Source of the DNA: Anseranas semipalmata
Lineage: Eukaryota > Chordata > Aves > Anseriformes > Anseranatidae
Length of the DNA stretch: 64,000 bases
Assembly (NCBI GenBank): GCA_013399115.1
Contig: VXAA01005231.1
Coordinates: 438,122-502,121 of the forward strand
Direction of reading: 5' to 3'
The notes beneath the pieces are model-generated. The model did not search any database and was not told the origin of the DNA. It saw only the letters and a program-made list of their open reading frames with translations. A program made the position numbers and the translations under genes. This document shows positions 35,061 through 46,382 of this stretch, piece after piece; position 1 is the first letter of the stretch; every line of letters starts with the position of its first letter.

Positions 35061-36381
35061 CTGGATTTTCAAGCACCTACACTGTCAAAACAGAGCCTGA
35101 AGCTCTTCACTTGAACAGAATATAGGATGCTCAAAGGGATCAGCTTTCCAGTGCCTTCCGGGATATTCTTGTCTGGAAAGTCACTGTGCAGACTGACATG
35201 TTTTCTTCTTCCCACAGTCCTACTTAATTAGAGCAATGCTGGCTAGCCAGGAAGCATTCTCCTACCCTTCTAGAAGTCAAACAGATTAGCTTAATTTCCA
35301 AGGGTACATTTACATTGCAGAGAACATGATGCAGAGATCCCCAAGCTAGCACTGAGCTGATTTGGCAAGTCCACACAGCACAGCAAAGTACCATGCAGAT
35401 ACGCCAAGTGGGACTGAGAGGCAGAATAATCATGTTCAGCTGGCACGGCACTCAGGGCTATATTGCTTCTGTTTCAGTGCTGGCTTGCAAGGAGCCTCTG
35501 CACTGTGTTTCCCAGCTCTTCAAGCTGTGGGAGTAAATTGTGCTGCACCAGCCTAGATGATGTCTTCATGCACACCCTAAGTTGCTGATCAGATTCTTAG
35601 ATTATTACATAGCAACTCCACTCCATCACAACCTCTGTCTTTTAATCAGTGAGAAAATGTCCTTTAGTATGATCCATTTTACCTTCATTTTGTTACATTT
35701 CTGGTGTGAGACTCTTAGAATCTCTACTTCGATGCACTGATTTTTTAAAACTATCCTTAAGAAAGTCATATAAGCTCTCAGATGCCTGCCTTTATCCTGA
35801 TTCCTGTCTTGCCTCCAATATATCCCAAAGCTTTTGTGAGAAATAGCTACAAAAAAAAAAAAAAGGTATTTTACTAAGATAGAATTATGATTTGGTATGA
35901 CATGTGATATGATGATAAGATTAACAGCTTTGGCATCATCCTGTATTAGTTACCCTAAATTCAAGAAACCATTCCTTCTAGCAGGTCCTAGCAGAGCAAA
36001 GAACAGCCAGCATGAGAAAATTTGCCATCTTGCAAAGTTTTTGTAGCACTGACTGTGTTCTTGAAAAGCAGCCAGCACTCCATCCCATCCACTTGTAAAT
36101 GTTCTGCAGTTATTCTCTTAATAACTCAAGGTTGATGGATGAGTGTAAGGTTGGGCAGCTTTGTTTGATAGCCTAGGGGAGAGAGAGGGAGGGAAAGAAA
36201 CAAGTATCAGCAAATAGATTGTGCAACAGACAAATAAAAAGGGTTACACAATACACTATATTTTAAGTAAGCCTTCTGGAATGTTGTCATTGCCACCAAT
36301 TGATGTTGCTTAGAAGAATTCACCAGTTAATGCTGCTACCATCCTACCAATAATTTCATTTGAAGAGAGGGTCCAAATCAT

Positions 36382-36394
36382 TGCCCCCTGCTAG
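36382..36394 (-). promoter_or_regulatory. CTCF-like motif
   Basis: The minus strand reads CTAGCAGGGGGCA, matching the CTCF core CCASYAGRKGGCR at 12 of 13 positions; only the second base differs. It lies in unique non-coding DNA. A match this close is a reasonable candidate binding site, but occupancy cannot be judged from sequence. Confidence 0.35.
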
Positions 36395-36445
36395 TGCTTA
36401 AAGGAATGTCAACAATGCAGAACAATAGTTTAAACAAGTTGCATT

Positions 36446-36485
36446 TTCTAAAGAGGGATATTCTCTTCTAAAGAGAGATATTCCC
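36446..36485. repeat. mini tandem duplication, 20-bp period
   Basis: TTCTAAAGAGGGATATTCTC (36446-36465) is followed directly by TTCTAAAGAGAGATATTCCC (36466-36485), which differs at two positions. A simple slippage-type duplication. Confidence 0.93.
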
Positions 36486-39400
36486 TTAATTTCTGTCTCC
36501 TTCTCCCTTCTCAGCTTGAACAGCATTTCAGGAGAATGGGAGATTTCAAACATGAGGTAAAAGGGAGGCCTGAGATTTTTCCACACCTCAAAGTCACTTT
36601 GCTAATGATTCACACAAAGTTTTTGTTAATTGTTTAGTTCAGTGATTTTCAAACCACTCAGAGACACAGAGCAAAAAGTTTCATCTCCAAAATTTTCACA
36701 ACAGGTAAGCGAGAAATGAAATCACTACTGTCAGTAGACTTTTTGGTAGAAATAGGGATTGCCCCTCCACTTGGTGAATACTGCCATTGTCAAGATTGTC
36801 AAAGGTCATTTTAAATCTGTTATGAATTCTTCCAGTAAATATCACTGACTTAATTTCCTCTTGAAGAAAAAGACATAAATCCTTTCTTTTTCAACTCTTG
36901 CCACCTCTAATCCATTCTTGCTTCCATTCCCTGTCCTTGTAGATTCAACATCTGCCTCACTCTATGATCAACAGTCAACAAAACATCCAAGTAATGAAAA
37001 CATTCTAGTATGAATTCAATTTTTGTAACTGGAGCATGAATTTTGCAACAAGGAATGTGTGGAAGGATTATGGGAATCATAATGATTTCAGGTCTATTAC
37101 ATGTATAACTACAATCCAGCACATGTTATGGACAAAGTATATGGTCATGCACAGTATAGCTCATAGATCATTGGGTTCATCAAACAAGCCTCCAGTGAGA
37201 AAGTGAGCACCGACAAGTCCTTTTGATGTTTGGGCTGGGCTCAGTGTTTCACATAATTAATACACTTTTTTTCAAAACCAACGAGCAGAGTATTCATGTG
37301 TTGATGAAGGAAAAGCACAATAGCATATGCAATGGGTAGTCAAGCATACACTTATTAAAATCAACATTTAAATGCCTATTGACCTCATTTGTGATCAGCA
37401 GGCTTTGTTTGTATGAGAACAGGCAACTGAAGCAAAAGAGAAGCTTCTGATAAATGAAGGAAACCATTTTTTGAAGAGTTTGAGGCCACTGTGTGGCTAC
37501 CTGCAAAAGTCCACTATTAGCTAATCAGTCCACAATTTAGTAGTAGCTCTGAACTCCCGACTGACAATAATTGCACAGAGCAGCTTCTGCAAGGGACATT
37601 TGCCAGACTTTCTCCTTGGTAAGAAGTCTCTGCCTGACGTTCTCCATGACTGGGGCCTGGGAACGTGCTCTTCCTCATCCTGCATGTCATGGTACCAAAT
37701 TCCATATATTACAGAACATTGTAGCAGAACAAGGGCTGCTCTGAATGAATCCAACCTGTCCCATGCAATCTATCCTGGCCATCCATGGCATTTCAAGTCT
37801 AGTTCAGGCTCTTCATCTTTGAGTCCCTTTACAGTCACTGCAAAAGGCCACAGAGAGTTGCAGAGAGAAGACTGTGATCAGCCTTGGTGCTCTCAGCCAC
37901 AGTCCTCTGAGGTATAGCAATCTATGGTAAGCAAAAATTAATTTGGGCAAAAGACAGAACTTTTTTAGAGCTCTGAATCTGCAGAATGAAATTCCCAAGG
38001 AGCTAAAGGCCAATACAAACTACAGAACTTCCTGCTCCCACTGTATTTGACCTTGTCTTTCTAAAATAACTGATTGGTACCCACCAGCACAGACTGCTGC
38101 AGAAGGTCCCCCCCTGAGGAATGGCTGGCAGGGCACATCACAGCATGCATGCTCATCCTCATGGCTAAGCACAGTTACCATTGCCATGCCTGGGAACCTG
38201 TGTAGAACAGAATACAGCGCCCATACAAACTAGGTGAAGACGAAGGTGTATGTGCAAACAGCAAATACTTAGAACAGGCCAAAGATTGTGTAAATATCCT
38301 TTAAATCAGTAACGGTTGAAAGACAAAAGTGCAATGCTGTTCCTGCTAGAGACTTCCTGCTAGCATGCGATTTCTGCTGTTTACCAGCTTCATTTTTCCA
38401 CCAGAAAAAAATCAATTTTATCTGAGGAAGGACTGAAAAAATTAGTTCCACATTTTTCCTGCTTGAAGCACAGTTTTTACACTGTAATACTGAAAGATCA
38501 AAACAATTTATGTTACAGTGCATCAGTCACACCAAAATGACAAGTGGTTTTACTCTTATTTTTTCCATCTATGCAGTTTGGGCGTAGAGGGCAAGACTCC
38601 CATCTACTTTTGGGGGTATGGAAGCAGAAAGTTTCAAACAAAATGTTGGCTGAATACTTAAGTGCCCTAATACGTTTCAAACTGCCTTCTGCTAAGTACC
38701 CAATTAAAGCCGCTGTGAAGTTGAGTTTAGGAGGCAGAAGTTCCTCAGTCCTACAGCATGCTTAGTTCATCCCATATTACCATAATATTGAATATTATAG
38801 CACAAAGTAATCCGGTAATTACAGTTTTCCTTTCAAATCTACTGGAGTTCATTGAAGCAGATGGCATTAAAACAATCCTGAGATTTCTCAAAAGCAAAAC
38901 AATGTTTGCTAACTGTCTTTATGTGCAAATGCATTTACTCATATAAACAGTTTAAAGCTAATTTCTGAAAAACATCATGTGAATTATATTGTGTCAAACC
39001 TGAAAGAAGTTTGACTGCTTTGCCATTAAACACACAGAATCCTACTTGGGCAATAATAATATCATCTCTTTCTTTCTAAGGAAGCCTGTTTGACTTGACA
39101 AAACATGTATTGTCAAATATACGCCAGGCACAGATGATTCAGGAGATAACAAGCAGTCATACAGTCTGCAATTCAGGTGACTACTAGAAACACCCATGAA
39201 ACTTTTCTTTTTATGCTATATTTCTTGTGAATTTATTCTTTCAATACATACATTTTTATAAAATTAGTTTATCAATCACTAAAATGCCAAGGTAAGAACA
39301 TGAGAAGAAGTGGAGTGGCTAGGAAATGTCCTGCCATTTGTACACCAGGCCCCAGCTCTCGAGGCTGTCACACTCTAGGCTTGGTGCAAATTGAGATTAA

Positions 39401-42400
39401 AAGAAATAGGAAGGAATAGAAAAAGGCATAGGAAGTTTGTATTTGCAGGCTTCCTGTAGCCAGATTACACACATTAAAAATAGTTATTTTGGAGCAGAAT
39501 TACTTTATAGAAGTTAAGCAGCACTCAGACTGTAAGAAAAGCACCAAGCTGGAAAATCCAGGGAGAGTATAGTATTTCTGAGAGCATATCTGCAGACTTC
39601 CACTTGCGCCACATAGCCAGGTTGGTCACAGGTGAGCTGCTTGACCCACAGAGCAGCTGTAAAGTCATGTCGTGACTGTTCCGTAGCCTCACTGCTGCGC
39701 CTTTCTGAACAATTTCACTTGTGTCTGTATGTGACTACCTACCTATGAGCACTTGTAAATACGTATATACCTAAACAAATCCAAATGATCAGCCTATGTC
39801 CTATGTGTGAGAGCATTTGTATATAGATGTATGCATATAGATACTTGCGTGTGTCTCTCTTCTTTCATCCTTCCCTGTTCTCCTTGCTGCCCTCCTTACC
39901 CCTCTTCATTTATCTACCATTTAACAAATCTCCAGGAGTATGGACGTAAATAAAATAACAAAATCATGAGAATAACTTGACACTTGTAAACTCTTGTTTT
40001 TTGTTGTTTGTTTGTTGTTTATACATATCTTTACCTAGATTTCTTTGACAATTAGCTAGTCTAGAACAACTACAGTTTGGGACATATACATGATTGTATG
40101 TATATGTGTATATATTGACCATTGTTGATGTTGTTGGAGACCTTTAAGGTTATCAAAATACAAGTAATAATAATTAATATCTACAAGTCAGATATGGCCT
40201 CTCCAGTGAAGAATTAAAATCAAAATTATAACTCTTGTGGGAATACGCCAAAACTGAAGGAAAAGCTAGAAATACACTATTCTGTAATCAGGTCAACTTA
40301 CCTCATAGCACTTGCTGTAAAAACATGAATTACATTATGTTCCCTTGGCATTTCTGTGGTTGCCAATATTCAAACATTGTAAAAAGCCTTGCAAACAATT
40401 AGGATGTATTCACAGCTCCCAGTAAGAGTGGCTATACCCTCAGGGCAGGTCTGTGCCATGGCAAACCCCTCTGCATTGGTCCTGCAGGGGCACCTGGCTG
40501 TGTCCTGGCAGTGCGTTAGGGCAAGACCTGGGGGTCACTATCTTCTGCCTGGGGGAAACCCACAAAGCAATTAGAAAGGGAAATACCGCCAAGCACAGCC
40601 AGTCTGTTGTGGGCTACATGCAGCTGCACAGCAGTTATTCCTTCAGGAGCAGGATTAACCAAATCATCAGTTCTCAGGGCAATGATGAGCTTTGGGTTTA
40701 GGAGGGAAAGTGCTGGTGACAGAGATACAATGGAAGCTTCTATCCTAAATAAGGGACAATTACATGCTCTTTTTTATATATATATACATCAGTATGTACA
40801 TGGAAAGTCCGGACTGTTCATAAATAGACTAATTTCTTTAAAGGGATAGAGACCCCAGAATTTTTTATTCCATCAGCTGCTGTGGATACACAACCTTGGA
40901 TGCTCAGTACCTTTGAAAATCGTGTCATATACACATGATAGGTATGTTATGGCCTAATTTTCAGTTATCTTTTTAAAAAAGAATCTGGGTTATAGTCTTC
41001 AGAAGTAGAAAAATAGTAAGAAGCTTGTACTGTCTTTCAGCTCTGTATAATAGAGTGACGTGGTATTTTCCATAGGTGCACATATTCACTTTACAGCCAA
41101 TCTGAAACCAATGTTCAAATGCATACAATGCTCAAAGATACTGCTGTCCTCTCTGGGTTTAGGGAGTTATGCCCAGGCCCATGGGTGTATTTAGGTGCCT
41201 AATGACCTATGTAATCAATAGGAGCTGGGTGTTTAAATATCTTCACACTCTCAGGACCTGCACCCATCCCTGGACAGAAAGGTATAACATGGTGGAAAAG
41301 AGCCAGCTCAGATTTTTTCATCTATCAAGGCCAGTGCCGATAACTGTGAAATGGGACTTGGGACCCTGCTCAGCACTGCTGCAAGGTATGGGGTGGGTAG
41401 GATAGGATGAAAGGGCACCTAACATCAGCTGGGATTCCCTCCTACAGGCAAACACGGCCAGAGCTCTCAGACTCCTCAGGACATGCACAGAAGAAAACCT
41501 GCAGCAGCATGTGCCCAGAGGAGCCCTGCCGATCCCAAACACGCAAGAACAGCTGCAAACGCCGCCCAGGACATAGCACAGGGCCTGTCTTTCTCCCTTA
41601 CTACATGGTTCCAGGCCCTGCTTCTGCTTGAAGCTGCCCACGTGCTTGTATGAACCTGTACTTCACAAATGCTCAGAGATAATATGTGCATGAATTATTC
41701 ACAGGTATCTGTAAAATTCGTTTTGAAAACTGTAAAAATAATAGCCTGACAACAGGCCGGTTTTATCTTTCATGGTTCATTTACCTCAAACAAAGCTGAA
41801 GAATCAGCAAATGTTTTGTAGTAATTTCTTGTTGAGCCAACCTTGGTTAAGAAATCAGTTCTTCCTGATGCTTCATCTAGGAGCTGTCAAGTCCCCACAC
41901 AGCATTTCTGCCACTTCCCTGAGCTACAGAAGGGCAGACACCAGCGAAGACGGACAACACCTGAGTATTGCCCATACCGTCAACAGAGCTGCCCTGTGGC
42001 ATCAGTGTTTGGATCAGCTTGGGTCGATTTCTCATATGGGGCCTAGTTCTGCTCCCAGTGAGTTCACAAGGGTTTGTGGTGGGGCACGTTCAGGCTTCCA
42101 ATGTATTAGTAATAATGCTAATGATATTATATGTTTTGCCTGCATTACGGTCTGGTGCTTAGAAAATAAACATTTTGGCTTTGCCTCAATGTTTATCTTC
42201 AATAAATACCTCAGCTTCGCCTCAGCAATTATCTCTCCACAGCAGACCATTATCCAGTAGCAACATATAATTCCATTAACATTACCGTTTAAAATATATC
42301 CTCTTTGTGCTGCAGAGAAAGGAGCTGTGTGTGGGAAACGTCAGGGGCCTCATGCATATTTGGAATTAAAACAGAAATTAAATCATTCAGGCTATTTTTT

Positions 42401-42410
42401 AATCCTCTCA

Positions 42411-42416
42411 GTTTTG

Positions 42417-42446
<30 letters not shown>
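42411..42446. repeat. (GTTTT)n array, 7 units
   Basis: Seven perfect GTTTT units ending in a T run. A second, shorter instance of the pentanucleotide array seen at 19975-20035. It again produces KQNKT-type readings in an overlapping minus-strand frame, which is artefactual. Confidence 0.96.
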
Positions 42447-42449
<3 letters not shown>

Positions 42450-43307
42450 TTCTATTTCTTGTTTTCCACAATACAAGCTCTCTTGGGTTTATGAGGAGAT
42501 TGCAAATGGAGAAATTTGGAAGGTGCCCAGGGAAAGCATATTTCAGGGCAATCCTATGCCAGGGACTGCTGCAGGTGATAACTGATAAAGGTCCAACATA
42601 CCACTTGAATCTGCTTTGAGCTGACAATATGACTTCAGGAACAGGTAGGTGTTGGGCTTTTTTGTATCTTCTAAGGAAGAGGTATGAGAACCTCCTGGTG
42701 ATAATTGTTAAACATTAATATCATGTTGACATTTAAATCCAATTGCACACAAGTCAGCAAGACATCTAGAGTTTAACAGGGTGTTTAAAGAAAAAATAAT
42801 CTCAGTAATATGGGGGGCCAGAGTAGGAGCACTGTGGGAGGAGCCACTGCCATCTGTATAGTGCTCTGTGCAAACAGCCAGTGCAGCAGCATCTGGAAGG
42901 TAACAGCTCCCTGTAACACACAAGTCTTTTTGTCCTCTGCATACTGTACAAAGCCACCTATGCAGTTAGCTCTTAGCAAATATGCAGTAGGGCAAATTAA
43001 ATGGGACAGGATCTGTTCTCATGTGCATCAGTACTAGTCCAGGGGAACTCTATTAAGTTTGCAGAAGTAAATGAGATCAGAACCTGGCTCATTGTGTTAA
43101 TGGACAGTTAAATGTTGGCAAAGATCTCAAATAGTAGGATCTCTCTGAGAGAAAAAGTTGCAGTGATGGGACGTGGCTGAAGAGGAATGGACAGTGGCAG
43201 AACTGGGCAAAGAGAGCCCAGGTGTGGATGGAAACAACACATGGGGTCTGCAGTCAAAATCTCCACAGCTAAATCCAGTAAAGGATACAGGTGTGGTGTC
43301 TAGGGGT
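42447..43307. other. unique non-coding DNA
   Basis: No gene or interspersed repeat is recognised between the GTTTT and AAAC arrays. Short frames on both strands at 42700-43040 are mirror images in a region of balanced composition and have no domain. Confidence 0.5.
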
Positions 43308-43340
43308 AAAAAAAACAAACAAACAAACAAACAAACAAAC
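43308..43340. repeat. (AAAC)n microsatellite
   Basis: An A run followed by about seven perfect AAAC units. A G-rich patch with GGAGGGCGGGGGGAAGAAGG follows within 20 bases. Confidence 0.95.
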
Positions 43341-44179
43341 TTTAAAAAGGAGGGCGGGGGGAAGAAGGGCAAGATAGCTTGATCTGTTTGAGACAACTGT
43401 AACCAACCGTGCCATTTCCCATACTCATGCAGTACCTCACTGTTGGACCTCAGCATTCCTGATCTTTTGCATAGTTCAGACTCACCATTATCTCACATGT
43501 GCTGAACCCTCACTGTCTACCTTATGGCCATGGCACCTCCTGGCACCAAGGTCTCCTGAATGACTCAGTCTAATAGGTGCCCTCTGCATACACCTCAGCA
43601 TTAAGCTTCACACAAAGCTTCACAGACATGGTCCTATACCTTGTGAGGGTTCCCAATATTTTCTAAAATAACCACCAGTTCACTTTCATCAGCCTTTAGG
43701 ACCCAATACTGGTGGCACAGCCTACAGGAGCAGGCAGCATCCCCCAAAGCAAAGAGCCATCTCTACCCTCAACCGTCATTGGCCACCAAAACATGTTTGT
43801 GCACTGCTGAGGTGAGGTGCTGGGAAGATGCAGGAGGAGGCTGCTCTGTAGTGGGGGTTAGGGCAGGATGAGGAGTTTCATGTGGTTATGTAGAATTAAC
43901 TAGGTTACATGAGCTACAGGCTTCCTCCACAGCCCTGTTATCTCCACTAGGCAGCCAAAATTAAAGTAAGTCTAAGAAATGTGATTCAGCCTTGTAGTTC
44001 AGGAACTCAGGTGGGACAGGAGGGCCTTTGTTCTTATTCCTCTTATGTATTTCATCTGATGTGAAATGCATGAATAGCCCTGCGAGCAGGGACAGAATCA
44101 AAGTCACATAAACTGATGGAGTGGTCAATAATGAAAAAATCAGGTCCTGATAAGGAGCAATGTGACATGCTTAGCAAAG
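43341..44179. other. unique non-coding DNA
   Basis: No gene is supported. The ten-base word AAGCTTCACA is directly repeated at 43603 and 43615. Nothing else is recognised. Confidence 0.5.
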
Positions 44180-44892
44180 TTGCACACAAGGAACCAATCT
44201 TTAATATGAACTTCAGCACAGCCAAAAGTAAAGTCATTCAGCAGAGGGCACATTTTGCAGAACATCCACACAGGTTAAAGGAGCTGTTAGAAGCAGTGAC
44301 TCGGGGGGGTGGCCAAGGCAGATAACCCAACAGAAGAAAACCTTTGCTTTAGCAAAAGGGCTGGAGGAATCCTTGTGTATATGAGCCTGGGAACTCAGGA
44401 TGCTATGGACAAAGACTATAACTGGTCATGGTTTAAAAGTGTCCTGGCCTCATGTGTACAATTGAAGAAGAATGTTGATGGATTAAGAGGTTTCACAAAG
44501 GAGTCTAATGAATGACTGAGGATTGGAAAACGTGTGTCACAGTGAGAGTTTCCAAAAGCCAAAGACCTTCACTAGAGCAAGGGAAAGGGCTCAGACAGGT
44601 GTAATATAGGACTATCTGCATTTACAGCAAAACTTTGGAAATGTGCTCTCACACACATCTACCTAGACAATCTGCCTTGGAAATAAGCAAGTGGTTTCAA
44701 CAGAGAGGGGAAATTAACTGCTGGGACAATTTACATGGAGTGGAGGGTAGATTCTTCATCACTGGGAGTGGTTAAATTAAACTTAGCTGTTTTAGTCAAA
44801 GAAAAACAGTAATTCAAACAGGAATGATTGCAGGGAAGCCCTTTGGTCTGTGTTACTGAGAAGGTCACGCGAGCTGGTTCATTCTGGCCATC
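44180..44892 (+). mobile_element. ancient CR1/L3-like LINE 3' region, plus strand
   Basis: The clearest part is 44718-44892. GGGACAATTTACATGGAGTG is followed by TAGATTCTTCATCACTGGGA, AACAGTAATTCAAACAGGAA, GATTGCAGGGAAGCCC, TTTGGTCTGTGTTACTGAGA, AGGTCACGCGAGCTGG and TTCATTCTGGCC. This is the order of the 3' end of the older CR1 type widespread in turtles and crocodilians (GATTCTCCATCACT ... GTTATGCAGGAGGTCAGACTAG ... TCCCTTCTGGCC). Upstream, ATGAACTTCAGCACAGCCAA near 44207 recalls the AACTTCAACATAGC segment of the same element, so I extend the call to about 44180 with lower certainty. Heavily diverged, coding capacity lost. The octamer tail is not recognisable. Confidence 0.68.
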
Positions 44893-46221
44893 AGTTAATG
44901 AAAAGTGGGCAGCCTGTGGCCTGTTTCCCCTCTAGCCTCCATCTCTCATCACTGGGTCCGTGAGCAGTGGGAGGGAAGTGAAGCATCTCCAGCACTGCCT
45001 TCCTCCATCCTGGGATGGAGAACACCAGGAACTACAGCAGGGGGAGAAAGAAATGGGCAAGAAGCCTTAAGTACATGAACTGAGCTTGGAAATTCAGGAA
45101 TTAATAGCATATTTCTTGGGGTTGCATAACTAATTATTGAGCAAGAGAAGAGAGCAGATGTTGGCTGGTAGGATGTAGGATAAATTCATTAGAGATGAAG
45201 AGTCTGGTGGCCAGCTGGAAACTTCCTAGTCTCAGGAGGCCAGCGAGAGCTCTTACAGAAGAGGGTATCATTCTTTGTCCATCCAGAAAAACTGGCAAAA
45301 CTTAACTGCCTGCCTTTCTCTCTTACATATACAAGGGAAAAAAGAAAAAAGAAAGAAAGAAAGAAACATAGCCTTTTTTGAAATACCTCACGATACTAAG
45401 GTTATTCCCATGGTTAGAGGAGAGCTGAGCTTTCTTCATTTCTGGGATTATGAATCCTGTGCAAGATCCAAACCCTACGAGGCCGGCAATGGCTCCCTCA
45501 AACTACCTTCCTGAGTGTGTTATCTCATCCCTTTGTGAATGTATTCACTGAGGATGCCGCAGTGACCTCTCTTGGCAGGCTACGCTTGTGTCAAATTGCA
45601 GGCATGTCTTTCTTCTCAAGCTACTCTTTGCATGATGTCTCCCAGGAGATCCAAAAGAGAAATCAGCTCAAAAAAACAGTGCTAATTGCCTGAAAGTTAA
45701 AGTCAGAATGTTACCTATCTGAAAAAAAAAATCTTCTACCCATTTTTATAGTGTTAACATATCACCAGCATAACAGTTCAGCCAACAAAATTTGTCAAAG
45801 AGCCAGACCAGATTAAACACAAAATATTTGATCCCTGAATACTCAAATCTTCTGCTCCTTAAAGAATAGCACTTAGTTAGAGTCACGTTAAGTGCATTAG
45901 CCTCCCTTGACAACGATTTTATAAATCCCATCACAAAATTAAGATACAATCCTATGATGCTTACACAAGCTGTGAAAGCTCAGTCCAGTATTTACTTCTC
46001 TGACTTCTCTGTTGTTTATCCTGGGCAGAAGACGTATTTCAGCCACCTGAATTTGCACTCCAGGCTTTATCACAGTATTCCTCCCCACCCTGGCCTGAAG
46101 GAAGTACTGTCTTTAGGACACTGTACAAGTCACCCATAGTGATGCAACCTGCAGCTCCACCTACCTGTGGCTGGACAGGTAGATAAGGAATCTAGCCCAT
46201 GCTCCCATCTGAATAAAGAAA
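44893..46221. other. unique non-coding DNA
   Basis: No gene is supported. Contains an AAAG-type microsatellite at 45338-45366. A fragment near 45180-45260 (GGATAAATTCATTAGAGATG) weakly recalls the end of an old LINE but is too short to call. Confidence 0.5.
45338..45366. repeat. (AAAG)n purine microsatellite
   Basis: A/G-only tract starting as GGGAAAAAAGAAAAAAG and resolving into four GAAA units before ACATAG. Confidence 0.9.
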
Positions 46222-46382
46222 AGCTCCCTAATAGGAAGGAAAATGAAGCACTGGAACAGGTTGCCCCGGGCACTGGTGGAGTCTCCATCAAGTCTTTAAG
46301 AACTGGTTAGACAAGCATCTGTCAGGAGCAATATAGGTGCAGTTCATTTTGCCTTCCAACCCTATTTTTCTAGATCTAGGAT
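46222..46382 (+). mobile_element. old CR1 LINE 3' end, plus strand
   Basis: In order: TAGGAAGGAAAATGAAGCAC, TGGAACAGGTTGCCCCGGGC, ACTGGTGGAGTCTCCATCAA, GTCTTTAAGAACTGGTTAGA, CAAGCATCTGTCAGGAGCAA and TTTGCCTTCCAACCCTATTT. These match the CR1 3' region (GCACTGGAATAGGTTGCC ... GGTGGAGTCTCCATC ... TTAAGAGCAGGTTAGACAAACACCTGTCAGGGATGGT ... CCTTCCAACCCTA). The type with AGACAAGCATCTGTCAGG is the older, reptile-wide one. Truncated at 5', diverged, with a mostly lost octamer tail (TTTTCTAGATCTAGG). Confidence 0.85.

Larger units (their letters stand above)
35061..42410. other. unique non-coding DNA
   Basis: No gene is supported in 7.3 kb. Contents: A14 at 35851-35864, a CTCF-like word at 36382-36394, a 20-bp doubled unit at 36446-36485, AT-rich sequence at 38760-40320, a degenerate TTTG/TTG tract at 39994-40020, and a TA run at 40776-40785. 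A 162-codon plus-strand frame at 41772-42260 is about as long as expected by chance here and shows no domain. Confidence 0.55.

Noticed and set aside
41772..42260. 162-codon plus-strand frame
   Set aside because: Length is near what chance gives in a 64-kb window. No recognisable motif, and competing frames overlap it.
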